NCBI GenBank assembly: GCA_035486135.1
Contig: DATHNI010000326.1
Coordinates: 1-14,248, forward strand
DNA: 14,248 nucleotides
Origin: JASHVB01 sp035486135
GTDB taxonomy: Bacteria; Pseudomonadota; Alphaproteobacteria; Acetobacterales; Acetobacteraceae
Reading direction: 5' to 3'
Position 1 is the first letter of the stretch. The number at the start of each line of letters is the position of its first letter. This document shows positions 1 to 6,875 of the stretch, piece after piece. The notes under the pieces were generated by a model. The model saw only the letters and a list, made by a program, of their open reading frames with translations. It ran no database searches and was not told the DNA's origin. Made by a program: the position numbers and the translations under genes.

Positions 1-1
1 C

Positions 2-493
2 AACGCCGCGATTATCCAGCATACGACCGGAAATTTGACGAACCTCCGGGACAAGGCGCAGTTCCCGTTCGGTGTCGCCGGCCTGGCTGGCAAGAACTCG
101 CCGCACACCGTCGTGGGTGGCGGCAATATCTACTTCTTTCGCAATGTGACGCCGCCCGAGCAACAGGCCGCATTGCGATTTGTGCGATGGATCAGTGCGC
201 CGGAACGGGCGGCGGACTGGTCGATCAGAACGGGCTATATTGCGACCTCGCCCGCTGCTTACGAAACGCCGGTGTTGCAGGAGTACATCGCGAAGTTCCC
301 CGCGGCCAATGTCGCTCGCACGTTCCTTCCGGTGGCAACCGGCGAATTGTCGATGCATGAGAACCAGCGCGTCTACAAGGCGCTGACCGACAACATCCAG
401 GCATGCCTCAACGGGACCAAGTCTCCTGCCCTTGCGATGGCAGACGCGCAAACCGAAACGGACCGTATTTTGCGGCCCTATAAGCGAATGTGA
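2..493 (+). CDS. ABC transporter solute-binding protein, carbohydrate type, C-terminal part (5' end outside window)
   Basis: This is the end of a periplasmic binding protein of the extracellular solute-binding protein family 1 (MalE/UgpB-like). It delivers a substrate to the two permeases that follow. The frame is open from the first bases of the window, so the start and signal peptide lie upstream; a TTG at 35 is internal. The visible part has the features of the C-terminal lobe of UgpB-like proteins: a region around GGGNIYFFRN, then FVRWISAPERAADWSIRTGYIATSPAAYE (residues shown in short pieces: FVRWIS, then GYIATSPAAYE), equivalent to the family's 'W-x3-TGYLPVRKSAY' region, and a helical tail ending YKRM. 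The permease gene starts 26 bp downstream. The substrate cannot be read from this fragment; a sugar, polyol or phosphorylated polyol is likely because of the permease type and the phosphatase gene in the operon. Confidence 0.85.
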   Translation, partial: NAAIIQHTTGNLTNLRDKAQFPFGVAGLAGKNSPHTVVGGGNIYFFRNVTPPEQQAALRFVRWISAPERAADWSIRTGYIATSPAAYETPVLQEYIAKFPAANVARTFLPVATGELSMHENQRVYKALTDNIQACLNGTKSPALAMADAQTETDRILRPYKRM

Positions 494-519
494 TGGCGCG
501 CGGACCGGTAACCTGAACC

Positions 520-1389
520 ATGCGCCGCGAAACCCTGTACGCTTACCTGCTTCTGCTGCCCGCTCTCGTCCTGCTGGTGGCGTTCACCCATTGGCCGGCG
601 ATCGAAACGCTGATCGACAGCCTGTACGCAACCCCGCATGGCGGCCGCCCCGCACCCTTCGTCGGCTTCGACAACTATGCCGACCTGCGCGACGATCCGG
701 TGTTCTGGCAGGCCCTGCGCAACAACGCGATCTACGCTGCCGCCACGATACCCGCCTCGATCTTGCTGGCATTGTTGATGGCGCTGGCGGTGAATGGTGC
801 GCTACCCGGCCGATCCATGCTGCGGCTCGCTTACTTCCTGCCCACCATGTTGCCCATGATCGCCGTCGCGAACATCTGGCTGTTCTTTTACACGCCGGAT
901 TACGGGTTGTTCGACCGCATCCTGGGCTGGTTCGGCGGCGGACGGCACAACTGGCTGGGCGACGCGTCCACCGCCCTGCCGGCGATGATCGTTGTTGCGG
1001 TGTGGAAGGAGGCGGGATTTTTTATGATCTTCTACCTTGCCGCATTGCAGACCATGCCTACGGACTTGCGCGAGGCCGCGGCATTGGAAGGCTCCTCGCG
1101 CTGGAACTATTTCCGCCGGGTCACGCTGCCGCTGCTGATGCCGACGACACTGTTTGTCCTGGTCAACGCGGTGATCAACGCGTTTCGGGTGATCGACCAT
1201 ATTGTGGTGATGACGCGTGGCGGCCCGGACAACGCCACGACACTGCTGTTGTACTACATCTACGAGACCGGGTTTCGGTTCTGGGACACCGCCATGGCGG
1301 CGACACTGACCATTGTGTTGCTTGCCATCCTGGCGATTACCGCCTGGCTGCAATTCGGCGTGCTCGGGCGGCGGATCCATTACCGATGA
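520..1389 (+). CDS. Carbohydrate ABC transporter permease, MalF/UgpA type
   Basis: Inner-membrane permease of 289 residues, one of two that form the channel of a sugar-type importer. It shows about six hydrophobic segments (near residues 7-24, 71-92, 105-124, 152-175, 205-223 and 260-280) and the cytoplasmic EAA loop that docks on the ATPase: LREAAALEGSSRW at 183-195, followed by LPLLMP. The length is normal for the UgpA/MalF subclass without the extra MalF periplasmic domain. The ATG at 520 is preferred because the hydrophobic N-terminus starts directly after MRRET; the ribosome binding site is weak. The stop codon overlaps the next ATG (ATGA at 1386-1389), so translational coupling to the second permease is likely. 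Confidence 0.92.
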   Translation: MRRETLYAYLLLLPALVLLVAFTHWPAIETLIDSLYATPHGGRPAPFVGFDNYADLRDDPVFWQALRNNAIYAAATIPASILLALLMALAVNGALPGRSMLRLAYFLPTMLPMIAVANIWLFFYTPDYGLFDRILGWFGGGRHNWLGDASTALPAMIVVAVWKEAGFFMIFYLAALQTMPTDLREAAALEGSSRWNYFRRVTLPLLMPTTLFVLVNAVINAFRVIDHIVVMTRGGPDNATTLLLYYIYETGFRFWDTAMAATLTIVLLAILAITAWLQFGVLGRRIHYR

Positions 1390-2210
1390 TGGTGATGCAC
1401 CACAGCCGCCTTGGCCGGACCCTGGAAACCATTGGCGCCTGGATGCTCGGCATTCTATGGCTGCTGCCATTGCTGTACGCGGTGTGGACCGCGTTCCATC
1501 CGGCCGCCTACGCGACTCGTTTCGATTTATTCGCGCCGCTGACGCTGACGAATCTGGTAACAGCCTGGCAGGCGGCCCCGTTCTCGCGTTACCTGGTAAA
1601 CACCGTGATGCTGGTTACGCTGATCCTGGCAGCGCAATTCGTGCTGTGCACGTTGGCGGCCTTTGCCTTCGCACGCCTGAGCTTTCCCGGGCGCGACCTG
1701 CTGTTTGCTGTAGTGCTGCTGCAACTCATGGTCTTGCCGGATGTGCTGCTGGTGGAGAACTACCGCACGCTTGTGAAGTTGCACCTGGTGGACACGATCC
1801 CGGGGATCGCCCTGCCGTATCTTGGCTCGGCGTTCGGCATCTTCCTGCTGCGGCAGACATTCCTGACCATCCCGCAACCGCTGGACGACGCCGCGCGGCT
1901 GGAAGGCTGCGGGTTGCTGGCGCGATTGTGGCGCGTGTATGTGCCCTTGGCGAAACCGACCTATATTGCGTACGGGCTGGTCTCGGTCAGTTATCATTGG
2001 AACAACTTCCTCTGGCCACTGATCATCACCAACTCGGTCACCACGCGACCACTGACCGTGGGGTTGTCGGTGTTCGCCACCACGGACCAGGGCATCGACT
2101 GGTCGATCGTGACGGCGGCGACCCTGATGACCAGCGCGCCATTGCTGGTTGCATTTCTGCTGTTCCAACGCCAATTCGTGCAAAGCTTCATGCGCGCGGG
2201 GATCAGATGA
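1386..2210 (+). CDS. Carbohydrate ABC transporter permease, MalG/UgpE type
   Basis: Second inner-membrane permease of the importer, 274 residues from the ATG that overlaps the previous stop; another ATG follows immediately at 1389. Hydrophobic segments lie near residues 17-36, 70-95, 104-122, 138-156, 192-212 and 246-262. The EAA loop reads LDDAARLEGCGLLARLWRVY (166-185) followed by VPLAKP, as in the MalG/UgpE/CarB group. The stretch VSYHWNNFLWPLI (201-213) is also typical of this subfamily. Its TGA overlaps the ATG of the phosphatase gene (ATGA at 2207-2210), so the three genes form a tight coupled operon. An open frame reaches back into the first permease gene, but the MalG homology starts only here. 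Confidence 0.92.
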   Translation: MMVMHHSRLGRTLETIGAWMLGILWLLPLLYAVWTAFHPAAYATRFDLFAPLTLTNLVTAWQAAPFSRYLVNTVMLVTLILAAQFVLCTLAAFAFARLSFPGRDLLFAVVLLQLMVLPDVLLVENYRTLVKLHLVDTIPGIALPYLGSAFGIFLLRQTFLTIPQPLDDAARLEGCGLLARLWRVYVPLAKPTYIAYGLVSVSYHWNNFLWPLIITNSVTTRPLTVGLSVFATTDQGIDWSIVTAATLMTSAPLLVAFLLFQRQFVQSFMRAGIR

Positions 2211-2983
2211 GGGCTTTGCGGGAACGTTACGAAACAGCGGTGACGCTGGCGACCGAAGCCGGTGCGCTGGCGATGCAAATGCGCGCAGCCACCACCGCAA
2301 CCCTGAAAGGGCCGCAGGACTGGGTTACCGAAGCCGACGTTGCGGTCGAGCGCTTCATCTCGGAACGCCTGGCGGCGGCCTTTCCATCCGACGGGTTCCA
2401 GGGCGAGGAAGGCGGCATCGCGCGCGGCGGCAGCCTTCGTTGGGTGGTCGATCCGATCGACGGCACGGCAAACTACATGCGTGGCTCACGGCGCTTTTGC
2501 GTTTCCATCGCCTGCCTGGAAGACCGCATGCCACTGATCGGCGTGGTCGTCGCACCGGCATTGGGGGAAACCTATGTCGCGCGGCAGGGCGGTGGTGCAA
2601 TGTTGAACGGCACACCGATCCACGCGGCCGAGACCATCGCGCTGGATCGCGCGGTCATCGAGGTTGGGTGGTCACGCCGGCGTCCCAACCACGACTTCCT
2701 GGCGCTGTCCGAAAAACTGCTGGCGCAGGGCGCAACGTTGCGTCTCGGTGGCTCAGGCACGCTCGGGCTGGCCGAGGTCGCGACCGGGCGGACCGATGGT
2801 TATGTCGAACTGCACATCAACCTATGGGACGTCGCCGCGGCGCTGGTGCTTCTCGCCGAGGCCGGCGCGGCGGTCAGCCCGTTCCTGGAAGGCAACGGAC
2901 CGACCGCCGGAAATCCAATCCTGGCCTGCGCGCCAGGTGTCGCGGACGCGTTGACCGCGCTGACCGGCTACGCGACGCACTAA
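2207..2983 (+). CDS. Inositol monophosphatase-family phosphatase
   Basis: A 258-residue Mg-dependent phosphatase of the IMPase family (inositol, histidinol or other sugar/polyol phosphates). The metal-site motifs are intact: GEEGG at 66-70 with E67 as the expected ligand, DPIDGTANY at 82-90 with D82 and D85, and WDVAAALVLLAEAGA at 207-221 with D208 as the last ligand. T41-E42-A43-D44 region (TEAD) matches the 'TxAD' element before the first ligand. Its ATG overlaps the permease stop, which puts it firmly in the transporter operon. This suggests that the imported substrate is phosphorylated or becomes so, for example a polyol phosphate. Histidinol-phosphatase activity (HisN type) cannot be excluded from motifs alone. 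Its TAA at 2981-2983 overlaps the stop codon of the convergent monooxygenase gene. Confidence 0.9.
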   Translation: MRALRERYETAVTLATEAGALAMQMRAATTATLKGPQDWVTEADVAVERFISERLAAAFPSDGFQGEEGGIARGGSLRWVVDPIDGTANYMRGSRRFCVSIACLEDRMPLIGVVVAPALGETYVARQGGGAMLNGTPIHAAETIALDRAVIEVGWSRRRPNHDFLALSEKLLAQGATLRLGGSGTLGLAEVATGRTDGYVELHINLWDVAAALVLLAEAGAAVSPFLEGNGPTAGNPILACAPGVADALTALTGYATH

Positions 2984-4185
2984 CGCGGCGGATCGACGTC
3001 GCGAGCACCGATCGTCCGCTGGCGATATCCGTCCGGCACCGCATGCCCGAAATCGGTGAACGCGCGCTTCACGGCCTCGGCCGTCGGCCCGAACACCTGC
3101 TTGCGATTCTCCTGCGCCCAGGTGTTGGAACCAATGATCGGATCGAGCGAGCCCTGGAACACCGGCATCACGTATCGCGCGAACAATTCAAAACTACGCA
3201 GCGTCTGTTCGCGGTTCGCCCATTCGTGGGCGCGGAACAGGATGCCGCCGAATCCGCCTTGGCTGTACTCAAGCAACCGGCGAATGCCTTTGACAACCGT
3301 TTCAGGAGAGCCGACCAGCGTCGTGCCCATCTTGACGCCGTCACGCAGCGGATCGTCGGCACGACCTGGCGGCCGGCCGAGCGTATCCTCGAAATACGTG
3401 ACTGTCTCTACGCGCTCGCCCTTCTTGACTTCGGCCAGCGCCTGTTCGTCATCCTCGGCGATGTGCGCGTTGACGACGACGCGCCAGTTCTTGCGGTCCA
3501 TCGTCTTGCCGTTCTTCGCAGCCGCATCTTCGGCGATCTTCCATTGGGTTCCCAACGCCTCTGGCCCGCCAGGCAGCCCGGCGCCGATCGAGAGCACACC
3601 CACGCCATGCGTGCCCGCCGCAATCATACCGAACGGCGTGATCGTGCTGGCCACCGCAATCTCGAAATGCGGATCGGTGTAGGGACGCAGGTGCAGCCTT
3701 GCATCGCGCATCTCGAACCAGTCGGTTTTCATCGAGACCGGCTCTTCGCATTTGAGCAGGCGCATGATGGCGTCCATCGCTTCCAGCATGCGCGGACGCT
3801 GCGTGCTGGGTTCGATGCCCAGCATGTAGGCGTCGGACGTCAGCGCGCCCGGGCCGCATCCCATCATCGCCCGGCCGCGCGTCATGTGGTCGAGTTGCAC
3901 GAACCGCTGCGCCACCATGAACGGATGGTGGTACGGCAGGCTGGTCACCCCGGTGCCGAGTTTGATGTGCTTCGTCCGTTCAGCCGCCGCGGCGATAATC
4001 AGCTCCGGTAAGGCAATCAACTCCCAACCCGCCGAGTGGTGCTCGCCGATCCAGGCTTCGTCGTAGCCGAGCCAGTCGAGCCATTCCAGCAATTCCACGT
4101 CGCGCGCGATGGCCAGCGTGGGGTTTTCCCCGACGCGGTGAAACGGGGCGAGGAATATTCCGAATTTCAAGCCACGGTGGGCCAT
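2980..4185 (-). CDS. LLM-class flavin-dependent oxidoreductase, limonene 1,2-monooxygenase-like
   Basis: A 401-residue bacterial-luciferase-like monooxygenase. Such enzymes use reduced flavin, supplied by a separate reductase, and O2 to hydroxylate or epoxidise small organic molecules. The N-terminal part (FGIFLAPFH at 8-16, LGYDEAWIGEHHSAGWELIA at 39-58, ERTKHIKLGTGV at 69-80, SLPYHHPFMVA at 82-92, GCGPGALTSDAYMLGI at 109-124) closely resembles what I know of Rhodococcus limonene 1,2-monooxygenase (LimB) and its relatives. VGSPETVVKGI (291-301) is the usual C-terminal LLM element. The true substrate is unknown; the family also includes alkanal, terpene and organic sulfur/nitrogen monooxygenases. 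The ATG at 4185 is chosen because GGAG lies 9 nt before it; a TTG at 4206 would add seven residues that do not look conserved. It is divergent from the dehydrogenase gene at 4299, suggesting a shared pathway. Confidence 0.88.
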   Translation of the reverse strand: MAHRGLKFGIFLAPFHRVGENPTLAIARDVELLEWLDWLGYDEAWIGEHHSAGWELIALPELIIAAAAERTKHIKLGTGVTSLPYHHPFMVAQRFVQLDHMTRGRAMMGCGPGALTSDAYMLGIEPSTQRPRMLEAMDAIMRLLKCEEPVSMKTDWFEMRDARLHLRPYTDPHFEIAVASTITPFGMIAAGTHGVGVLSIGAGLPGGPEALGTQWKIAEDAAAKNGKTMDRKNWRVVVNAHIAEDDEQALAEVKKGERVETVTYFEDTLGRPPGRADDPLRDGVKMGTTLVGSPETVVKGIRRLLEYSQGGFGGILFRAHEWANREQTLRSFELFARYVMPVFQGSLDPIIGSNTWAQENRKQVFGPTAEAVKRAFTDFGHAVPDGYRQRTIGARDVDPPR

Positions 4186-4298
4186 TGGTGCACTCTCCGT
4201 TTGCAATGTCGCCGCATCGTGCCCGGTTCGGCGGAGATAGCCAAGTCACGCAGGATCGTGGCAGGTTTGCGCCGAGTTGATCCGGGAGGGAACGAACC

Positions 4299-5051
4299 AT
4301 GCGACTGCAAGACAAGGTTGCGATCATCAGCGGTGCGGCCTCCGGCATGGGGGCGGCGACGGCGCGGCGCTTCGCCAGGGAGGGTGCGAAGGTCGTGGTT
4401 GCCGATGTGTTGGAGGAAGACGGCCGCAAGGTCGCGTCGGACATCACGCTGGCCAACGGTGCGGCCGAATTCATGCGGCTGGACGTCACCGACGAGGCGA
4501 GCTGGCAATCCGTGGTTGAAGCGACCGTTGCGAAATACGGACGGCTCGATATCCTGGTGAACAACGCTGGCATCAGTGGCAGCGCGGTGACCGACATGCT
4601 GGAAACCGATGCGTGGGACCGGCTGATGCAGGTAAACGCGCGCGGCGTCTTCCTTGGCACCAAATGCGCCGTGCTGGAAATGAAGAAAACCGGGGGCGGA
4701 GCGATCGTCAATCTCTCGTCGATCTCGGGCAACACCGGGCAGACGATGACGCATATGGGCTATAATGCGTCAAAGGGCGCGGTCCGCACGCTGACCAAAT
4801 CGACCGCGGTGCAGTTCGGACGCGACGGCATCCGTGCCAACTCGGTGCATCCCGGGCTGATGCCGCCGATGCGCACATCGGGCGCGACTGCCGATCCGGC
4901 GGTACGGGCGAAGATGCTGCAAGGCGTGCCGCTGCGCCGCGCCGGGGAGGTGGACGAAGTGGCGAACGCGATCCTGTTCCTGGCGTCGGACGAGGCGTCT
5001 TATATCACCGGGGCGGAACTTTACGTCGATGGCGGTTATCTCGCGGTGTAA
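4299..5051 (+). CDS. Short-chain dehydrogenase/reductase (SDR), NAD-type
   Basis: A classical SDR of 250 residues, normal length, oxidising an alcohol or reducing a ketone. The nucleotide-binding motif is GAASGMG (12-18), NNAG is at 88-91, the catalytic serine is in NLSSISG (138-144), and Y155 and K159 form YNASK. D36 at the end of the second beta strand predicts NAD(H) rather than NADP(H). The C-terminal ITGAELYVDGGYLAV is the standard family ending. GGGAGGG at 4284-4290 is a strong ribosome binding site 8 nt before the ATG. It is divergent from the LimB-like monooxygenase, 113 bp apart, and would fit as the enzyme oxidising a hydroxylated product, as carveol or cyclopentanol dehydrogenases do; this role is inferred. 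Its stop codon touches the operator-like sequences in front of tetR. Confidence 0.92.
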   Translation: MRLQDKVAIISGAASGMGAATARRFAREGAKVVVADVLEEDGRKVASDITLANGAAEFMRLDVTDEASWQSVVEATVAKYGRLDILVNNAGISGSAVTDMLETDAWDRLMQVNARGVFLGTKCAVLEMKKTGGGAIVNLSSISGNTGQTMTHMGYNASKGAVRTLTKSTAVQFGRDGIRANSVHPGLMPPMRTSGATADPAVRAKMLQGVPLRRAGEVDEVANAILFLASDEASYITGAELYVDGGYLAV

Positions 5052-5068
5052 TTAACTGGGTAGTGAGT
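5051..5068. promoter_or_regulatory. Operator-like imperfect palindrome upstream of tetR (site 1)
   Basis: The sequence ATTAACTGGGTAGTGAGT matches the perfect palindrome in the quiC promoter (ATTAACTA-AC-TAGTTAAT) in 7 of 8 left-arm and 5-6 of 8 right-arm positions, with the same 2-nt centre. It lies 76 bp before the preferred tetR start and begins at the last base of the preceding stop codon. Likely an autoregulatory binding site for the TetR protein. Confidence 0.4.
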
Positions 5069-5074
5069 CCGGCC

Positions 5075-5096
5075 GTTAACTATCTGATGAGTTAAT
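5075..5096. promoter_or_regulatory. Operator-like half-sites upstream of tetR (site 2)
   Basis: GTTAACTA at 5075-5082 and GAGTTAAT at 5089-5096 are inverted copies of the same half-site found in the perfect palindrome at 6871-6888, but with a 6-nt rather than a 2-nt spacer. Together with the site at 5051 this gives three good half-sites within 46 bp just before tetR, which supports autoregulation. The altered spacing may mean weaker or cooperative binding. Confidence 0.4.
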
Positions 5097-5143
5097 CCGT
5101 GCTAGGGTGGCCCAATCCAACGGTACAGGACACCGGGCCAGTG

Positions 5144-5872
5144 ATGCCGACGCCACAATCGGAGGGTGAAGCGCCGTCCGAACGATCGCGCAAACCCGAC
5201 GCGGAACGGACCCGCCGGGAGATCCTTGCGGCCGCCCGCCAGGAATTCGCCGAAAACGGCCTGAGCGGCGCGCGCATCGATACCATTGCCGCGCGCATGC
5301 GCACCAACAAGCGGATGATCTACTATTATTTCGGCAGCAAGGAAGGTCTTTACCTGGCGACGCTTGAGCAGGTGTACAGCGAAATCCGGAGTGTGGAACA
5401 GGAACTTGACCTCGAAAGTCTTACACCGTCTGACGCCGTACGCCGCATCATCGAATTCACCTTCGATTACCATGATGCGCATCCGGATTTCGTTCGACTG
5501 GTGAGCATTGAGAACATTCACCACGCCAAGCACCTCGCGCGTTCCGAGCGACTGCGCAATCTGAACATGACGGTGATCAAGACCCTGGATGACATCCTGC
5601 GACGTGGCCGACGCTCGGGCAGCTTCCAGTCCGATATCGATCCAGTGGACTTGCATATGCTGATCAGTGCTTTCTGCTTCTATCGCGTTTCCAACCGGCA
5701 TACCTTCGGCACGCTGTTTGGATGCGACCTCAGTTCGGTGGAACTGCGCATGAGACATAAGCGGATGATCGGGGATGCGATCGTGGGTCTGCTGGAGTCG
5801 GATCTGGAGGTGCGTGAACCCGCGGCCGCGGCGTTGCGCTGGGCTGGATCTGGGCGACGCGATCGGCGTTGA
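5144..5872 (+). CDS. TetR/AcrR-family transcriptional regulator, probable regulator of the quinate/shikimate genes
   Basis: A 242-residue TetR-family DNA-binding protein. The N-terminal domain starts at about residue 20 (DAERTRREILAAARQEFAENG), with the helix-turn-helix at about 42-64 (IDTIAARMRTNKRMIYYYF) and the family hallmark YYYFGSKEGLY at 60-70. The C-terminal ligand-binding domain (about 75-220) is all-helical and its ligand cannot be read. The ATG at 5144 is preferred: a GTG at 5099 would place the start 3 bp after the operator-like repeats, and a GTG at 5141 is also possible, with AGGA 10 nt upstream. The gene lies beside a shikimate dehydrogenase and a dehydroshikimate dehydratase, the same grouping I recall from Pseudomonas quinate loci. 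Matching palindromes occur upstream of this gene and in the dehydrogenase/quiC spacer. An inducer such as shikimate, dehydroshikimate, quinate or protocatechuate is inferred. Confidence 0.9.
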   Translation: MPTPQSEGEAPSERSRKPDAERTRREILAAARQEFAENGLSGARIDTIAARMRTNKRMIYYYFGSKEGLYLATLEQVYSEIRSVEQELDLESLTPSDAVRRIIEFTFDYHDAHPDFVRLVSIENIHHAKHLARSERLRNLNMTVIKTLDDILRRGRRSGSFQSDIDPVDLHMLISAFCFYRVSNRHTFGTLFGCDLSSVELRMRHKRMIGDAIVGLLESDLEVREPAAAALRWAGSGRRDRR

Positions 5873-5895
5873 TGCCTGCAGCGTGCTCTGCCGCG

Positions 5896-6771
5896 TCAGT
5901 CGGAGGCAACTGCTCCGGTCAGGGCGGCGAAGCAGCGCCGCATTCGATCCGCATCCGGCACGAGGCCAGTGAACAGGCGGAACGCCGCGACCGCCTGGAA
6001 CACCGCCATGCCGCCGCCGTCCAACGTGCGGCAGCCAGCGGCACGCGCGGCGCGCAGCAACGCCGTCTCTAGCGGGAAATAGACGATCTCGGAAATCCAC
6101 AGTACCGGACGCAGTAATTCCGCGGGGAACGGCAGGCCGGGATGAGTCGCCATGCCAACCGGGGTCGCGTTGATCACGCCGTCCGCGGCCGCAATGGCCA
6201 GAACAATGTCCGTCCCCGCCGCAACGTCAGCCTGACCAAACTGTGCACCGAGCCGCGCGGCCAAGACGGCGGCACGTTCAGTGTCGACGTCGACGATCGT
6301 CAATCGCTGCACACCCAACGTCAGCGCGGCGCGGGCAACGGCAGCGCCGGCGCCTCCCGCACCCATCTGCACCACGTGAGCGACCGCCACATCCGGCAAC
6401 CCACGACGGAAGTTTTCAGCGAACCCCCACCAATCCGTGTTGTGGCCGATCCGCCGGCCGTCCCGCAGCAGTACCGTATTGACGGCGCCAAGCGCCTGCG
6501 CGTCGGGCGAGATTTCGTGCAACAGTGGGAGTACCGCCTGTTTGCAAGGATGCGTGATGTTGAGCCCGGTGAACCCCATCCGTTCAGCCGCCGTCAGCAA
6601 CTCCGGCAAGGCATCCGCGGTCAGCCCGAGCGTCTCCAGGTCGATCAGCTTGTAGATCGTGCGCAACCCCTGCGCATGACCTTCGATTTCGTGCAACGCC
6701 GGGGTGAGCGAAGCCTGGATGCCCGAGCCGATCAGCCCAAGAAGTACGGTCGGTTGCATGGCGAAGCTCAA
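5896..6771 (-). CDS. Quinate/shikimate dehydrogenase family protein (catabolic AroE paralogue)
   Basis: A 291-residue shikimate-dehydrogenase-family enzyme interconverting shikimate (or quinate) and the 3-dehydro acid. The substrate-binding element is GIQASLTPALHE, with S21-x-T23 instead of the SxS usual in biosynthetic AroE. The catalytic pair is K77 in NITHPCKQ and D113 in NTDWWGF; the Rossmann glycines are GAGGAG (137-142). The second beta strand ends IVDVDTERA (D161, D163) where NADP-dependent AroE has NRT, so NAD is the likely cofactor, as in the catabolic quinate/shikimate dehydrogenases of the QsuD/RifI type. The TTG start at 6771 is kept because GGGAGGG lies 9 nt upstream; the alternative ATG at 6759 would lack a good ribosome binding site. 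It is divergent from quiC, sharing the operator spacer, and converges on tetR with a 23-bp gap without a clear terminator. Confidence 0.9.
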   Translation of the reverse strand: MSFAMQPTVLLGLIGSGIQASLTPALHEIEGHAQGLRTIYKLIDLETLGLTADALPELLTAAERMGFTGLNITHPCKQAVLPLLHEISPDAQALGAVNTVLLRDGRRIGHNTDWWGFAENFRRGLPDVAVAHVVQMGAGGAGAAVARAALTLGVQRLTIVDVDTERAAVLAARLGAQFGQADVAAGTDIVLAIAAADGVINATPVGMATHPGLPFPAELLRPVLWISEIVYFPLETALLRAARAAGCRTLDGGGMAVFQAVAAFRLFTGLVPDADRMRRCFAALTGAVASD

Positions 6772-6847
6772 CGGCGGTGACCCTCCCCAAGCCGCCGCCT
6801 GGCCATGGGCTCCGATGCGGCATCGCTGTGCGGCGCCGTCTTTTGGC

Positions 6848-6875
6848 TTGACCGGCGCGCCCGCCCGGCTATTAA
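6848..6875 (+). promoter_or_regulatory. Predicted sigma70-type promoter for quiC
   Basis: TTGACC (6848-6853) and TATTAA (6870-6875) are separated by 16 bp, close to the sigma70 consensus. The -10 overlaps the left arm of the perfect palindrome at 6871-6888, a position where a bound TetR protein would block RNA polymerase. Transcription would start near 6882, giving a leader of about 100 nt that contains the tandem repeat. Confidence 0.45.

Noticed and set aside
432..1385. Upstream in-frame extension of the second permease
   Set aside because: The extension is out of frame with the well-supported first permease, and its residues are not hydrophobic permease sequence.
2149..4011. Open plus-strand frame of about 620 codons crossing the phosphatase and monooxygenase genes
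   Set aside because: It overlaps two well-supported genes in other frames, and its translation is arginine-rich and low in recognisable motifs, as expected from a shadow frame in G+C-rich DNA.
4194..4237. Inverted TCTCCG/CGGAGA in the monooxygenase-SDR spacer as an operator
   Set aside because: The arms are only 6 bp and 32 bp apart, and one arm is part of the monooxygenase ribosome binding site; chance is likely.
5873..5895. Terminator between the convergent tetR and dehydrogenase genes
   Set aside because: The 23-bp gap shows no stable stem followed by a T run on either strand.
5102..6100. Open minus-strand frame of about 332 codons opposite tetR
   Set aside because: It covers the tetR gene and the 3' end of the dehydrogenase gene in another frame; no domain is recognisable and no ribosome binding site supports it.
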